Assembly: GCA_030268105.1 (NCBI GenBank)
Contig: BSDZ01000009.1
Coordinates: forward strand, 310,001 to 374,000
From: Volvox africanus
Taxonomy: Eukaryota; Chlorophyta; Chlorophyceae; Chlamydomonadales; Volvocaceae
Direction of reading: 5' to 3'
Length of the DNA: 64,000 nucleotides
Made by a program: the position numbers and the translations under genes. Positions 1-12,403 of this stretch are shown in pieces. Each line of letters begins with the position of its first letter. Position 1 is the stretch's first letter. The notes beneath the pieces were generated by a model. That model saw only the letters and a program-made list of their open reading frames with translations. It was not told where the DNA came from and searched no databases.

Positions 1-3000
1 GACTGGAAACATCATAGGCGATGCCATCAACAACACTATGGGCGGCGGAGGCGGAGGCGGAGCTATTGGCGCTGTCTCCAGCAACGTCGCCGGCAGCAGT
101 GGCGGCGGCGGCGATGGTTCAGGCGGTAGCGCCAGCGGGGACAGCGGCGGCATTAGCTTCATGGCGCCAAATCTGAGTGGCGGCGGCCCCATGACGGCGG
201 ATCAGAACGAGCTGTCCATTAATTTGAGCAGTAAGGCCGACAACGTTACGAACCGAACTAACTTAACGGCCGTTGGTACTACAGGCGGTAGCACTGGCAG
301 TAACATCAGCAGTGGCGTCAGTGGGCCATCAGCATTGCCAGTTTCTAATGTCGGTAGCGGCGACGTCGGGGCACCCAACGTTATCGCCGCTACAGGACCT
401 ACTGACGCCGACGCCAGCGGCGGCGGCAGTAGCGTCATGGCGCCGACACTGAGCGGCGGCGGCCCCATGCCGGCGGACCAAGACAATCGGGGCGGCGATT
501 TGGGGAATCTTACCTCAGCATCCTCGGATACCCCCTCCAACGATACCCACAACGACACCTTGGGCAGTAGTGGTAGTAGCAGCGGCGGCGGCAGGGAGAG
601 CGGGTCTCCAACTAGCGGCAGTAACAGCAGCGATGAAAGTGGGACTGTCACCGCCTCGGCCGGTGTGCCCGGCGTCACTGCCTCAGCTGCACCCAGTCAG
701 CTTGACGATTCGTCTTCCGGGGCAGGCGCCCGCGGCAGTAGCGGCGGCAGTAGCGGCGACAGTAGCGGCGGCGGCAAGGCGATCGGTACCCGATCGGACG
801 CACTACATGGTGTTGACGGGTGGCCTTGCGACTGGCGGCGCGCTCATTCAGATTGTGCCATGGGCTACAGCTGCATTCCCAGCAGCAGCAGTGGATCTGA
901 TGAAGGTACGACATTTTTTGTTGTTTTGGGTATTGGATGTTATGCTTTCTTGTATCCTTAATCTTTCTCGTTGTTGGTTGTAGTAGCTAAGCCAAATACA
1001 CGCAAGTGCGCGGCCGTCCGTATCTAACAATCCCTGCGAGTTATAAGACTGACCATCTTTACCCGTCGTACCGCCGCCGCAGGTACTTGTACGGCAAACC
1101 CAGTGGGGGGTAACCCCATCCCAGCCAACCTCGGCTACCCTGTGGTGTTTTACCCTCTCACCAACGGCTCGCTTGGCACCTGGCCCCCTGGATCTGGATC
1201 CGCGTACGACGGATTAATCGTACAGGGCAACGTGTATGCGGACCCCTTGGAGGATTCGGATCCGGACGAGCTGTTCCCCGGAGCGATCACCTGTGACCAA
1301 AGTAGGATGGTCGTTAGGGTGGTTAAAATCGTTAAAATCGTTTCCTTCCAAGAACCCGTGTAGATTATCATTCCTCTCCCCATTTCACATTGTTTTCTCC
1401 AGGTTCCAGCTCTCTTATTGCCATCCCTGGACTGACGTACGGCCGCACGGGCGCCTTCACAATCAGCTTCTGGATGCGCAAACGGCCGGAGGACACGGCT
1501 ACTGGGCCGGACGATACGGATATGTACGGCGGCAACGCTTACGATAGCATTGATACCAACACTAGCAACAGCAATCGTACTTCCTGGGTCGCCCCAGTGT
1601 ACGAATACATGCTGACGCACGCCAACCTCCAACCGCTCGGGCCTCAGGCCTCTAAATCCACTCCCATGGATCGAAATCAGGTACTTCTGGGCGGGGGAGG
1701 GTAGCGGGAGGTAGGGGCGGGGTGGGGGGGCGGGAGGAGTCGCGGAAGAGGGGCCGTGTCTTTGGCCCGCAGCTTCCCTCCGTTGGCCTTCAAGCCATCG
1801 TTAACGAAACCCAATCTCAGTGGAGCTATTTGCCCCGTTATCGGTTAGTCAACTTCTCGAGCCAACTGAAAACCCACCCGCCACATCCCGCCAGATCCCT
1901 CCGCCTCTGCCGTATTCCTCATCAGCAGTGCATAATCACGTCCCGCCTCTCACTTCGTCGTGCACTCTTATCGTTTTAAACCGAGCAAAGGCTATTGATT
2001 TTTTGAGTGATTCTTTTCTTGCATGTACAGATTGCCGTATATTTGGCACCCCGTACATCGTCATTGTACGGCATCGCCCGGGCGTACGTCAAGGACTCCA
2101 ACGACGGCCGCGGGGCGGTGTATCTTGACAGCGACGGGAGGGTTGCAGATAAGGATGAGACCCGCCCTGAATACAGGTGAGTGGAGTCCCTTGTCGCGTG
2201 TGCACGTGTGTGTATGTGTGTCCATGACATGATGTATGTGTGTGTATTGGTGGTGGTGGTGTCCTGGGTATAGGAAAGGATGGGAAAATGATTACCCTCC
2301 GTCCCAAACTCGTCACCTTTAAACTTATCGATAAACCCCAAAACCCCAAAACCCTAAAACCCTAAAAATCTCACTCCCAAACCGGCAGCCTCTTACCCAG
2401 CCATTAAACCCCCTGGCCCCCTGCCGCCCGTTCCTCCACCATAAGGCCCTGGAACCTGACCGACGGCGACTGGCACATGATCACCCTGAGCAGCCAACCC
2501 GGCGGCGGGAGGGGCTGGAGGATGTATGTGGACGGCGCCCTGGCTGTGCAAATACCCTCACCGCTATACCCGCCCGGTACGACACGTTGCGGGAAATTCC
2601 GTACATGTACACCATGTGGTTGAGGTTTTTGATTGGTTCATTGAAATCCATCACTGTGGCGTATAATGCAAGCAATAGTAATCCAACCAGCAGCTTGTAA
2701 TCTACTTCCGACTGAGTACGGCATCATGTCGTACAGGAAATTCTCCCTCGAGGGGCCTCAACGCGAGCACCGGCGCTGAAATTGACGGCGGAGATCCGCT
2801 GTACTTGGGCGGGCCATTGCTGCTTTGTGGACGATACGGCGGGCCGTACAGCAGGGCGTACGGCGGTCAGCTGGCAAATTTAGCGGTGTTCGATGCGGCG
2901 CTGGACGCGGCACAAGTGGCGAGGCTGTACGACATGGTGGGTAGTATTGCGAATTTGTTATTTTGTTGTACGTGCTAGGAACGCCGTATTGGCACCGCAT

Positions 3001-6000
3001 TTTCGCTGTTGTGGAATGACCCATGGGTCGGTCCGCCGTTTATAGGTCCGAGATCCCGAAGCCGTGTCACCACCGACGCTGCCGCTCCGCCAACACCCCT
3101 GGTACGGCAGTACCCTGCTGACGCCGCCGGACTGGATGGCGGCGGATGAGTCAGACGATCGTCTCGCTGACGAGTACGGCACACTGACGGGCGCACCGAA
3201 GCGGCAACCGCCGCCGCCGCCACCGGCGCTAAATAGCTCTGCCGCCGTCACCAATGCCTCCAGATACGACAGAACTTTGGCGGCGGTGGCGAAGGCGTTG
3301 GAGAATGCACTTTTGGAAGCGCTGACGGGGGTGTTATACAACCGCAGTGCCGGCATGACGTGCAGTTTGGACCTCCGACGGGAGGCGGGGCTGGCCTTCT
3401 GCGGCCCGGGGCTGGTGGGTGAGAGCTAAAGCATATGCTGTATTGCTAACACACATGCCGTGCATTTCCATGATATTGATCTTTGAGATGTGTGTGAAGA
3501 GAGACGGTAGTGTGGATTGTTTCGAGGGTTTGAGAAGTTTGTACGAAGACTTTGGATAGGGATCGCTGCCGTACGTGCCATGTGAAGCTCAAGTGTTGGA
3601 GCCTTCCCCCGTCGCCATGCCCCCGCGTCTGTCAGGTCTGTGCGCCAGTCAGTGCAAGTGTTCGTACAAAACCGCTTGACGCCTGGATGAGTGTCACTGG
3701 CGGCGGCGACAACAGCTCCCGCGTGTACTCCCCCGCTGCCGCCGCCGCCGCCATGGATGCCGCTGCATCGGCGTCAGCACTCCTCGGCATCTGCACGCCA
3801 CCGACGTCCGGAATGATATTGCCGTACTCTTGGCCCGCGGACTGGCCAGCGCCTGCCGCGCATTTTCCACTGACCCGTGGGTCGCTCCGTTCCTGGCCAG
3901 CGGGCGCGTACGGCGGCCAGGTGGTGAATGCCACCTGGGTTCCGGATTCGCGCTTTGGACAGGTCGTACAGTGTGACCGGGCTGCTCGGAGCCGTATCGT
4001 ATTAGATGCCGTACCATACGGCACTCGAGGGCCGATGGCCGTTAACCTTTGGGTGCGAACCAGTCGTGGTGACCTGACGCCGGGGGGAGATGACAGGCCG
4101 GGGCTGCAGTATGTGTTTTCACACGCAGCCGGGGGCCCCTTCGTCAACTTCGGACCCAATCAGGTAAACAATTTAGGTTTTAGCTGTTAAGTTGCTAAGT
4201 TAGCCGTAAAGGTAGCTGTATAAGTGTTTTGCATGTTCGTACGTTTAGTACATGTTCATACGTGTTCGTACAAAGCGTTACGGTAGAGGTTTACAGGTAC
4301 GGGCCTCCGCTGACAAGAGGGGACCCAATGTCGGCAGCTCGAGGCGGGAGAGGTTCCGTTGGATATAGGTGACGATGGTTGTATGTGGGGAGTTAACTAC
4401 CACCAACCAACCACCCGAAAAACAACCACAGTACGGCATCCACTCCGCGTCAGTTGCCCCTCCCCTTCCAACGCGTGAATACCCGCAGGTGCATATGTAC
4501 ATACCGGAGGTTGGCAGCCCACTGTACGGCATTTCCGTACGCGCAATTCTTCGTGACGGCGATGACTTCAACTTGGGGCGGGCCAGTGAGGTGTATTTGG
4601 ACAGCGATGGGTCGGTGGGGAACGATCTGCCTCGTCTATGGGGTGAGTGAGTGGGGGGGAGCTGTACGGAAATATGTACGGCGGGTGTATTGTATGATCT
4701 TTTGGTTGCCGTAATCTCCCCCACCCCTTGTCGACCATCATGATTCATAATTGTATTTTCCGGCATGTTCTGTACGGCAGTATCAGGTCCGTATTCGTTT
4801 CCCCCCTTGTACGGCAGCCCCCCGCGATGACGGAGTGGACATTTCTGACGGTGGTTGGCACATGCTGACCTTGTCGTCGAACTGGTGGGTTCCCGCGGGG
4901 GAGTACGGAGTGTACGTCAGTACGGGTAGGTTTATTACTTGATTGATTGATGGTCGTGATGTACGAATGAAGCGTGTGCCTGGAAAAGCAACTCAAGAGT
5001 TTGCTGCTGCGGCAAGCAGCCACCAACCACCAACCACCAACCACCAACCACCAAGATATCCGCCACCGCAACCATTAGGAACGGAATACACACCGAGCGT
5101 GGGATTAAGTCCTTCCTGCTCCATATACTGCCCGCTATCCATTCTGCCGTACAGGTCCAGCCCGGGCTACTCACTCTATGTTGACGGTATCCTGCGGGGA
5201 CAGCTGCTACCCGGTGCCGTACGAAGTACGACAAACATGAGCGATACGGAAATCCAGGTTAGGGTGCATGTAACGTCTCCGCCGACGCATTAAGAAAGGA
5301 CACATGCAGCAACACCTATGGCCTAGTTAGTCATGTTGCAACTTTCATAACATGTTTGACTATGTGCAGTACAATACATCGTACGATCATCGTAGTGTGT
5401 TGTACCAGGTAACTGGCGGCGGTCCACTCCAGCTTTCTGGTCCCATAGTGCTGTGCGGTCGCGCTGACGGCGATCCCGACCGTCATTTCGGCGGCTCAGT
5501 GGCGGCGCTCAGCGTCTTTGACGCGGCGCTACAGCCATGGCAGGTGGCGGCACTGTACGGCAGCTACCAACACCAAGCCGTACTTATGCCAGCGGGGCAA
5601 GTGATGCGAGGTGGGTAAAACACATACACCGGCGTGGGCAGGGGCGCAGGGGCCTGCACTTCCATATTGTGCCGTGGACCCCGCCACGGGTCGTTTCATT
5701 ATTGCCGGGACATAGCACTTGAGTGATGCCACATTCCCGATGCGCCACCACCATCCAGGGGGCGGGTACATATCCGCAATGGCCAACACGGGAGACCCCT
5801 GTGTTTTTCCCGTATCGTACGGCGGTCGGATTATGTACGGATGCATAACGCTGAATGGAGTTCTGAGCTGTCCTATCGCGGTGAGGTGGAGGGGAGGGAC
5901 ACGGGGTTACGGGGAATACGACAAATAAGTAACCCCTAAACTCCCCGAGTAAAACCCTAAAACCCAGACCAATCGTAAATCCACTAGACTTCACCATGCG

Positions 6001-9000
6001 AGGTAGAGGATGGCAAATGAAAGGCAGCAAATTTAGTCGTATGCCTTTGGATAAAGCACGATATTGCATCTCTCGGGTGTGGGCTGCCTGTTTAGGCTCT
6101 TGGATGGGCTAACCGCTTAGTGCCTTCCCGGTGCGCGCAGGGTGGCAATCTGGCACCATGTACGATCTCTAGGCAGCTGGGTGCCGTACCGCTCGACGGA
6201 ACTATGGAAGATGGCCTGATGTCGGATACTCCCAGCAACAGCAGTAGCGGCGTCAATGGCGTCAGTGACAATAACAACAACAACACGGCTGCCGTACTGC
6301 GACAATTGCGGTCGTACAACTTGGCGGACGGGGTCATGCTCGGACCCGCTGGTGGCTCCATGCCGCGCTTGACTGTGGGCGGCCAGGTGGATTTTGTACC
6401 GCGTGTGTATTCTGTCGTGTTAAAACCCATTTACCCGCGCTTCATTTCTCCAACCCCGCCAGCGCGAAAGTAAGAAACGACATCTTTCCGTACATCATGC
6501 CTCTTAACCTTCTTCCCCGCACGTGAGGTAGATCAAAAAAGAATGGAAACTCGGAAGTATTTTGAAGAATCACTCGTTGGCTTCCGCCACCATACCCATC
6601 CGTCTCGGCCCAAACGTTGTTGCGCCGTACACGCCGTACAGCTATGCGTCTTCCCGTTCGATCTGGACAACGTGACGTACAACAACTGCGCCAATGTGGG
6701 CGGTGTGGAGGTCTGTCTCACACTGGATCTGGACGCGGACTTGGGGGGGGTCGTCGTCAGACTCATGGAGTGCGCACCTGCCATTGTACGGCCTCCAGAC
6801 AGCACCCGATGCAGGCCGCCATTGCCGTACGGACAAGGAAGCAATGACATTGACAGAGAGGATGGTCAAGACTCTGATGTGGCAGTGATGTCAGGCGCCC
6901 CAAATTTGGGTTTGGAGCGGGATTTTTCTCAGTGCATCAACATGATGGTGGGTGCAAACCCTGGTAGGTTTGTTTTGAAAGGGAGACTCGTACAACTGCC
7001 AGACGGACAGGTAGATAGACATTCAGACAGACGCACAGAACAAATATGTTCATTTGCAGTCCGTACTTCCCGCCCCAACCCCTCCGATCAAGCACGTTCC
7101 TCGGTAAACTGTCATTACGCCAAAGAGCCGGCGAAGGTGCGTTATCTTCGCACTGGTGTTTAGTTTGCATCGCTTTCCGTACGACGTTCTCCCGTACAGG
7201 GCGTCGACGCATGCCAAACCCAGGAGGGGCTCTGGCTCATTTGCCCCCCTCCTCCCCGCACCACTGCCACTGGGGCGACGTGCAAGGTGATTGGGTGGGT
7301 GGGACGGGGGGGTTCGCCGCCTCGCACAACGAATGTAGGTAAAAGATTCTGGTCTTCTTCGCCCCTCGACCCCCGCCTGTCCGTACAACCGTACACCAAC
7401 CGTACACATCATGTGTTATCAGATGCACTCCCCTTCTATCACTCACTCGTCCTCCTTTCATGATGCCGTACGTTTGTACAACAGGTGCCGTACAAGCTTG
7501 GGGCCGTTATGCGCACAGATTGCATCGTACCCGGCTCAGCCACATCGGCCAGTCTTGCCAATAACAGCGGCATCATCAGCGGCAGTAGCACTAACAGCAG
7601 TGGCAGTAGCATTCCCCGGGAGGTGTGCCCCGTGGGTGAGGGGGAACTGGAACTCTGTCTCCCCACGTACGTGCCGCCGCCCACGCTTCAGCCGAGGTAG
7701 GTTGGGGCAGCGCATGTGCGGCGTGTAAGCGGTGTAGCTTTATAAACCCACTTGTGAAAGAGGGAGAGAGTGTGTGTGTGTTTGTGCGCATCTGGGAGGG
7801 GGAACGGTAAGGCAACCGATGCAAAGCTGGTGTTAGTGCCTCATATGTTCATTTCGTCTCTCCTCCTCCCCCACCAGCGTTTCGATGTTCGTCTCTCCCC
7901 CCCTCTCCCCTTCCCCCCTCTCCCCTTTCCCCCCGGCAACCCATCCCCCCCCCGAGTGCTCAGGTCACCCATCCGCTTCACCATGGACCGCCGGCGCTGC
8001 CTCCCCCCCGGGCCGGGGGCGCTGTCCGAATGCGCCGACTACGGGGCTGTCGCACTGGCAGAGCGCACTGCTACTGCCGGCGATGTGTTAAATGTAGCAG
8101 TAACAGATTCCGGTGGCAGTAGCGGCCTTGGAGTTCGCTACAGCTGCGAGGTGAGGGCGGGCAGTAACGGACCCATGGGCCACAGGAACTCACGACCCCG
8201 GCTCCTGCTGAAGACATCTCCCATGACATGGATGCTCCTGCAGCGCCCCTCTGCTGCGTCTGTTCCATCGAGCTCTTACTGCGGCCACTGCTACTGCTAC
8301 TGCTACTGCAAAAAATGTTACTTACAGCGTATTTCTGGCTTCTGGGAACTACCTCTAGCTACTGCCGCAGCCCTTGGTGTTATGTAAGGTTTGCGGCACT
8401 CACTGCTACCGCCTCTCCTAGAGCTTTATTTGTATATCGCAACTGCTGCTGCCACTGCTGCTGCCGCTACGGCCCTAGGTGGATAGCGGTGAGGTCCTCG
8501 AATGCGCCCCGGTGGAGCGCGTGACTCTGGGCGGGCTGCGGCGGCCCCCAGAGGTGTGCGCCTTCCCCTTCCAGTACCGCCTCCGGAGCCGGACAGACTG
8601 CGTGTGGCTGGAGGGAGTTGAGGCGTGCAAGGTGGGGTTACGGGCACCGTCCTGTTGCACCGCCCCGCCTGGAAGGTGGGAGGTAGTGGTTGGGGGTGGA
8701 CAACCTCTCACCTAGGCCAGAGGAGAGCCCTTTGGCTTCCCGGGCAGCTGTCGATACACGGTTCGTGTTTTGGATGGAACTGCACCACTAACACCTCCAC
8801 CCGTGCACCCATCCGTTCGCGGCATTTCCTTTGTTCTCCCCTCCGGCGGCCATCTCTCTGCCTTCCACACACAATGTGGCTGGTATATTTGACCTCCAGT
8901 AGCGCAGTATCTTAGTGCCGGTGTTTTGTCCCCCCTCCCCCTTCCCTCCCTCTCTCTGTGCCCCCCCCCCGGTCGGCCCCGTACCCCAGGTGGCGGACGG

Positions 9001-11874
9001 CAGCTGGGTGGAGTGCAGCCCGCAGTTCGTAACTCGCTTCCCTGAGCCTCCGAACAACGTGACTTCCAGCCCCAGGTATACCGTCAGCGGACAGCCGTGT
9101 CAAATACCCTTCTTTCATAACGGTGAGGTGGAGAGGGGGGAGGGGAAGGAAGCGGGGGTGAGATTGGCGAGGAGGGGAGTTGGGAAGGATGGGAGTGGGG
9201 GAGGATGGGAGTGGGGGAGGATGGGAGGGGGGCATATGATTGGAGTGCATGGGGGCGATGAAGAATACTCATTGCGGACATGTAGGGTATGCCGTACATC
9301 TCATGCGTACCTTTATTGTCCACATCCTCTCCTTCGTTTTTCACATGTCTGCCAGTCATACGGGTATCTGCTGTTGGTCGTTGTTGTTGGTGATGTGTAC
9401 GATGCTGATCCTCATTTGATGCGAATGCTTGCAGGCTCCCTTCAATGGGACTGTGTGGCGGCGGAGGGGGAGGCGGAAGGGGAAGGGGGAGAGGGCCGCC
9501 CCCCCGCTGGCTACTGCCGCAGCGTCGGGGGCCAATGGGAGCAGTGCATGCAGGGGGCGCAGGGCGGCAGACCGAGGTGAGGAAGGCGGGGGGGATCCAG
9601 GGGGGGTGCGAGAGATGACACGTGGCAGGAGAGGAGGGAGCAACAGATGTCGTGTTAACAGGAACACGTGTTTCATACACACACAAAAACTCACACGCAC
9701 ATGGTGTGTTCTGACCCCCGACCCCCACCCTTTGCCCGCAAACACACACACGCACGCACAGGACGACCATCACTGGTCAGCCATGTCAGCTGCCTTTCTT
9801 TCCGCCACCCTCCCTGGCGTCGCCCTCGCCTCCGGGGTCCGGGTCGTTGCCGCAGCCGGTGTACGACTGCGTGGGTCCCCCTCCGGGCAGGTGTCTCAAC
9901 CCGCAAGGCAGGTTGGAGCCCTGCGCCCCCCTTCCGCGCACCGCCAACACCGGCGAGCCCTGCTCGCTACCCTTCACATTCCGCAACTCGTAAGAGTGGT
10001 GTGCGTGTGTATAGGGGTTGTGTGTATATGTATGTGTGTGTGTGTAGGGTACATGTGCGTAGGGGTACGTGTGTGTAGATGTGTATATATGTGTGTAGGG
10101 GTGTAGCCATTTTTTTGTTGATTGTCTTTGGCAAATTGCTAATGCATAGACAAAGAGAAAATTATAACATTGGGGGTTGGGTTGGTTGAAGGAGCTAATA
10201 CCCGAATAGGGCCCGGGAAGAGGAGACGAGCTGTGGCTATGGAGGGGCGGTGGAGGCGATGTGTTGCGACATGTCAATTGGTAGTGCGCTTGGACGTTTG
10301 TCAGTTTGTCATGGCATATGACTTCATGCACCGCATCCCACCACTCCTACTCCCTGGACCACCGCCTCCGCAGGACGTTTTACGATTGCTTCACACCGCC
10401 GCCTGACGTCGCCGCCGCCGCACTCGCCTCCGTCGCCTCCGCCGACACTGGCGGTGGCGGCGGCGGCAGTGAAAATGATTCCGGAACCCCTTCCTCGCTT
10501 GAGTTTTGTTCTACGGTACCAGTATCATACGATGCGTCGGAGCTACGCCCGTGTGTGCCGCTTGATGAAGTCGGCAGTGGTGGCGGCGCCCCTGGGGCTG
10601 TAACACCTCCAAGCTCAGCCCCCCCGCCTATCCCCGACTCACCACTCGACCCTTCAAGTGGCTTAAGTGACATTGGATCTGGATCTGGATCAGGCTCTGA
10701 CATTGCCAGTGGTACGGCAGGGTACGGCAATATGCAGGCTGCGCAAGTGGATCCCTTAGCGGCGGCGGCAGGTAATGCCAGCGGCGGCGGCGCTGACGAC
10801 GCTGCGACGGCGGCGAAACGTCGGCGCGACTTGGGCCTGGGTCTGGGCCTGGGCGTGGGCCTTCCGGGTATGATCTTGCTGATAGCAGGTGAGGGGGGAG
10901 GGAGGGAAGAGGACGGGGGGAGGGAGGGTCCGCCGCGTCGTTGCCTCACTCGCCTCCGCCGATGTGTCCCCGGTGCACCTCGTGGTTTTCTGCCCCGCGC
11001 AACGCTCCAGGGGTGACGGCTCTACGCCGCCAACTGGCAAAACACCACATGAGACGTGTCATCCAAGAGATGCGAATGGAAGCACATGCGCCGCCGGTGG
11101 CGGTGACGAGGGCAGCGCTGCCGGCGGCGTCGCTGACGTCATTTTCGCACAGACCTTCGGGGAGTGCGGCGTCGGGTGGCTCTACCGGCAGCGGCGGCAA
11201 CGAATACGGCAGCGGTGCGCTGTTTGGGACGCGGTTACATGGCCTCGCAGGCCCTACGTCTAAGGTAAGCGATGCCGCAAACCTATGGGTTCCCGCCTTT
11301 GGTTCCAGCGCTCAAGGAGTACTTATGCACCGCCACGTCTGTCCCCATTCACGCCGTACTTTTTTTGCCGTACAAGGTTGTACTGTCATCGGCCCGTGGC
11401 GATGCCGGCGCGGAGGTGGAGATGTCGGAGGGACTGGGCGCCGGCCGCGGCAATGCGAAGGTCCTCAGTCCCGCGGCGCAGTCTGACGCCAACATCGCGA
11501 CGCCGCTGTTGCCCGTCTCGAGCGTTCAGTCCCACACGTCTCAAAGCGGACTTCGAACCGACGCATCTGGTGGCGGCGGCGGCGGCGGCGGCGGCTCCGC
11601 CACTGCCGGGTTGCCGCCGGGGGCACTGTCCCAGCAGACGACCGGCACTAGCGTGGGAGGTGGCATTGCTACAGTCCCCGTTCGACCACCGCGTCCCGCG
11701 CCGCCGCCGCCATTTCCCCGCAGCGGCGGCGGCAACGCCTTCGCATCCGGTCAATTGTCGCCCGCCAGCTCGCTGGGGAATGGAGGCGTCAACGGCGTCG
11801 GTGTAGGTGTGGGCAGCATCCGTAGCGGCGGCGGTGGCGGTCTCAACCGCGGCAGTAGCAGTAGTGCCGTTTGA
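1..11874 (+). CDS. Large LamG / fibronectin-II-like single-pass surface protein (5' end outside window)
   Basis: The 5' end lies upstream: the frame is already open at base 2. I infer 26 exons: 2-905, 1083-1301, 1403-1680, 2031-2176, 2446-2576, 2737-2936, 3046-3414, 3636-4163, 4489-4642, 4818-4884, 5155-5257, 5370-5610, 5759-5880, 6141-6386, 6642-6963, 7060-7103, 7200-7286, 7485-7696, 7964-8150, 8479-8631, 8990-9122, 9435-9576, 9762-9989, 10374-10888, 11011-11264 and 11377-11874. They total 2,161 codons including TGA. Order of parts: a Gly/Ser/Asn-rich stretch (residues 1-300 of the visible part); two ConA/LamG-like domains (about 315-626 and 800-1105, each with FxFPL-type start, SFW/NLW strand, DGxWHM and YVDG motifs); about nine four-cysteine modules that often begin C-x2-PF, as in fibronectin type II; a hydrophobic helix near residue 1900 (LGVGLPGMILLIAG); then a basic juxtamembrane segment and a Gly/Pro-rich tail of about 250 residues. 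Inferred role: cell-surface or matrix glycan recognition. The exact ligand is unknown. Confidence 0.8.
2334..2368. repeat. Telomere-like CCCTAAAA tract in intron
   Basis: About four degenerate CCCC/CCCT-AAAA units lie inside the fourth intron of the LamG gene. The unit is the reverse complement of the Chlamydomonas-type TTTTAGGG telomere repeat. A similar short tract lies at 5937-5965 in another intron of the same gene. Confidence 0.7.
5019..5053. repeat. ACCAACC short tandem repeat in intron
   Basis: Four to five head-to-tail copies of a 7-bp CCAACCA-type unit sit in the intron between exons 4818-4884 and 5155-5257 of the LamG gene. No coding role is likely, because the flanking exons join in phase without it. 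Confidence 0.8.
9186..9234. repeat. G-rich 17-bp tandem repeat in intron
   Basis: The unit GATGGGAGTGGGGGAG is repeated almost three times just after the donor at 9123 in the LamG gene. Its runs of three or more G are compatible with a G-quadruplex on the coding strand. That is inference only. Confidence 0.65.
9996..10108. repeat. GT-rich simple sequence in intron
   Basis: An imperfect (GT)n/(GTAT)n block with interspersed GTAGGG fills the start of the intron that follows exon 9762-9989 of the LamG gene. It provides many spurious GT dinucleotides. The true donor at 9990 is fixed by phase with the next exon, which completes the FRNSTFYDC module. Confidence 0.7.
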
Positions 11875-11916
11875 ATAACGGCGCGATACAGCGAGCAGCC
11901 GCGGTTGAGACCGCCA
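11835..11916 (+). repeat. Perfect 18-bp inverted repeat spanning the LamG gene stop codon
   Basis: Arm 11835-11852 (TGGCGGTCTCAACCGCGG) is exactly complementary to arm 11899-11916. The loop of 46 nt contains the TGA stop at 11872-11874. The transcript could fold into a very GC-rich hairpin at the end of the reading frame. The 5' arm is coding (Gly-Gly-Leu-Asn-Arg-Gly region) and the 3' arm is UTR. The role is unknown; read-through control, mRNA stability and 3'-end formation are all possible. Confidence 0.85.
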
Positions 11917-12398
11917 TCGTTACCGCCTGCTACAGGTGGCCGTCGTATATTCCCTGACGACGTAGCACTCGCTCTTTTAGAGGTCTAATCACCTGGGTGG
12001 GTTTATGAACTGATTTGAACCACGGGTTGTACGACAAAGTGACACAATTGAATGAAGGTCTGTTTCGAATGGAGGACGTAAATGAATGCGTTTGTCGTAC
12101 CACTGGGCGTAGGACGGCGAGACATCCGACTTGAGAGCGGTGCATGCGGGTACCGGTGTGTACGAGGTTGTACTCGTACAACGGTGCGGGGTCATGTGCA
12201 ATCGAGTTAACCCTTTGTTTTAGGGTTTTATGGCTGACGTTGTCGGGATTTTACTCAATTACCCAATCGTACATTGTGTGGTTGTGTTGGTGGGTTTGGG
12301 CGGTATGGGTCCGGGAAAGGGGGGGGGCGGCCTCCTGGAGGTTGATGGGGCTGGTCGGCAAGCCGTTGAGAGCTAGAAGCGCGTCTTCTGCGCCGCCG

Positions 12399-12403
12399 TG
12401 TAA
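12399..12403 (+). other. Candidate poly(A) signal TGTAA for the LamG gene
   Basis: This is a convincing TGTAA, the volvocine polyadenylation motif, 525 nt after the stop. The intervening DNA shows no other gene, so it is read as 3' UTR. Alternative sites cannot be excluded. Confidence 0.4.

Noticed and set aside
202..678. Minus-strand frame of about 158 codons within the first exon
   Set aside because: It is the mirror of a Gly/Ser-rich coding exon; such GC-rich exons are open on both strands. The plus strand has the correct splice continuation into the LamG domain.
4885..4925. Extension of exon 4818-4884 through GEYGVYVST to a donor at 4926
   Set aside because: That donor gives the wrong phase for the next exon. 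Ending at AACTG|GTGGGT restores phase and the SSPGYSLYVDG motif seen in the first LamG copy.
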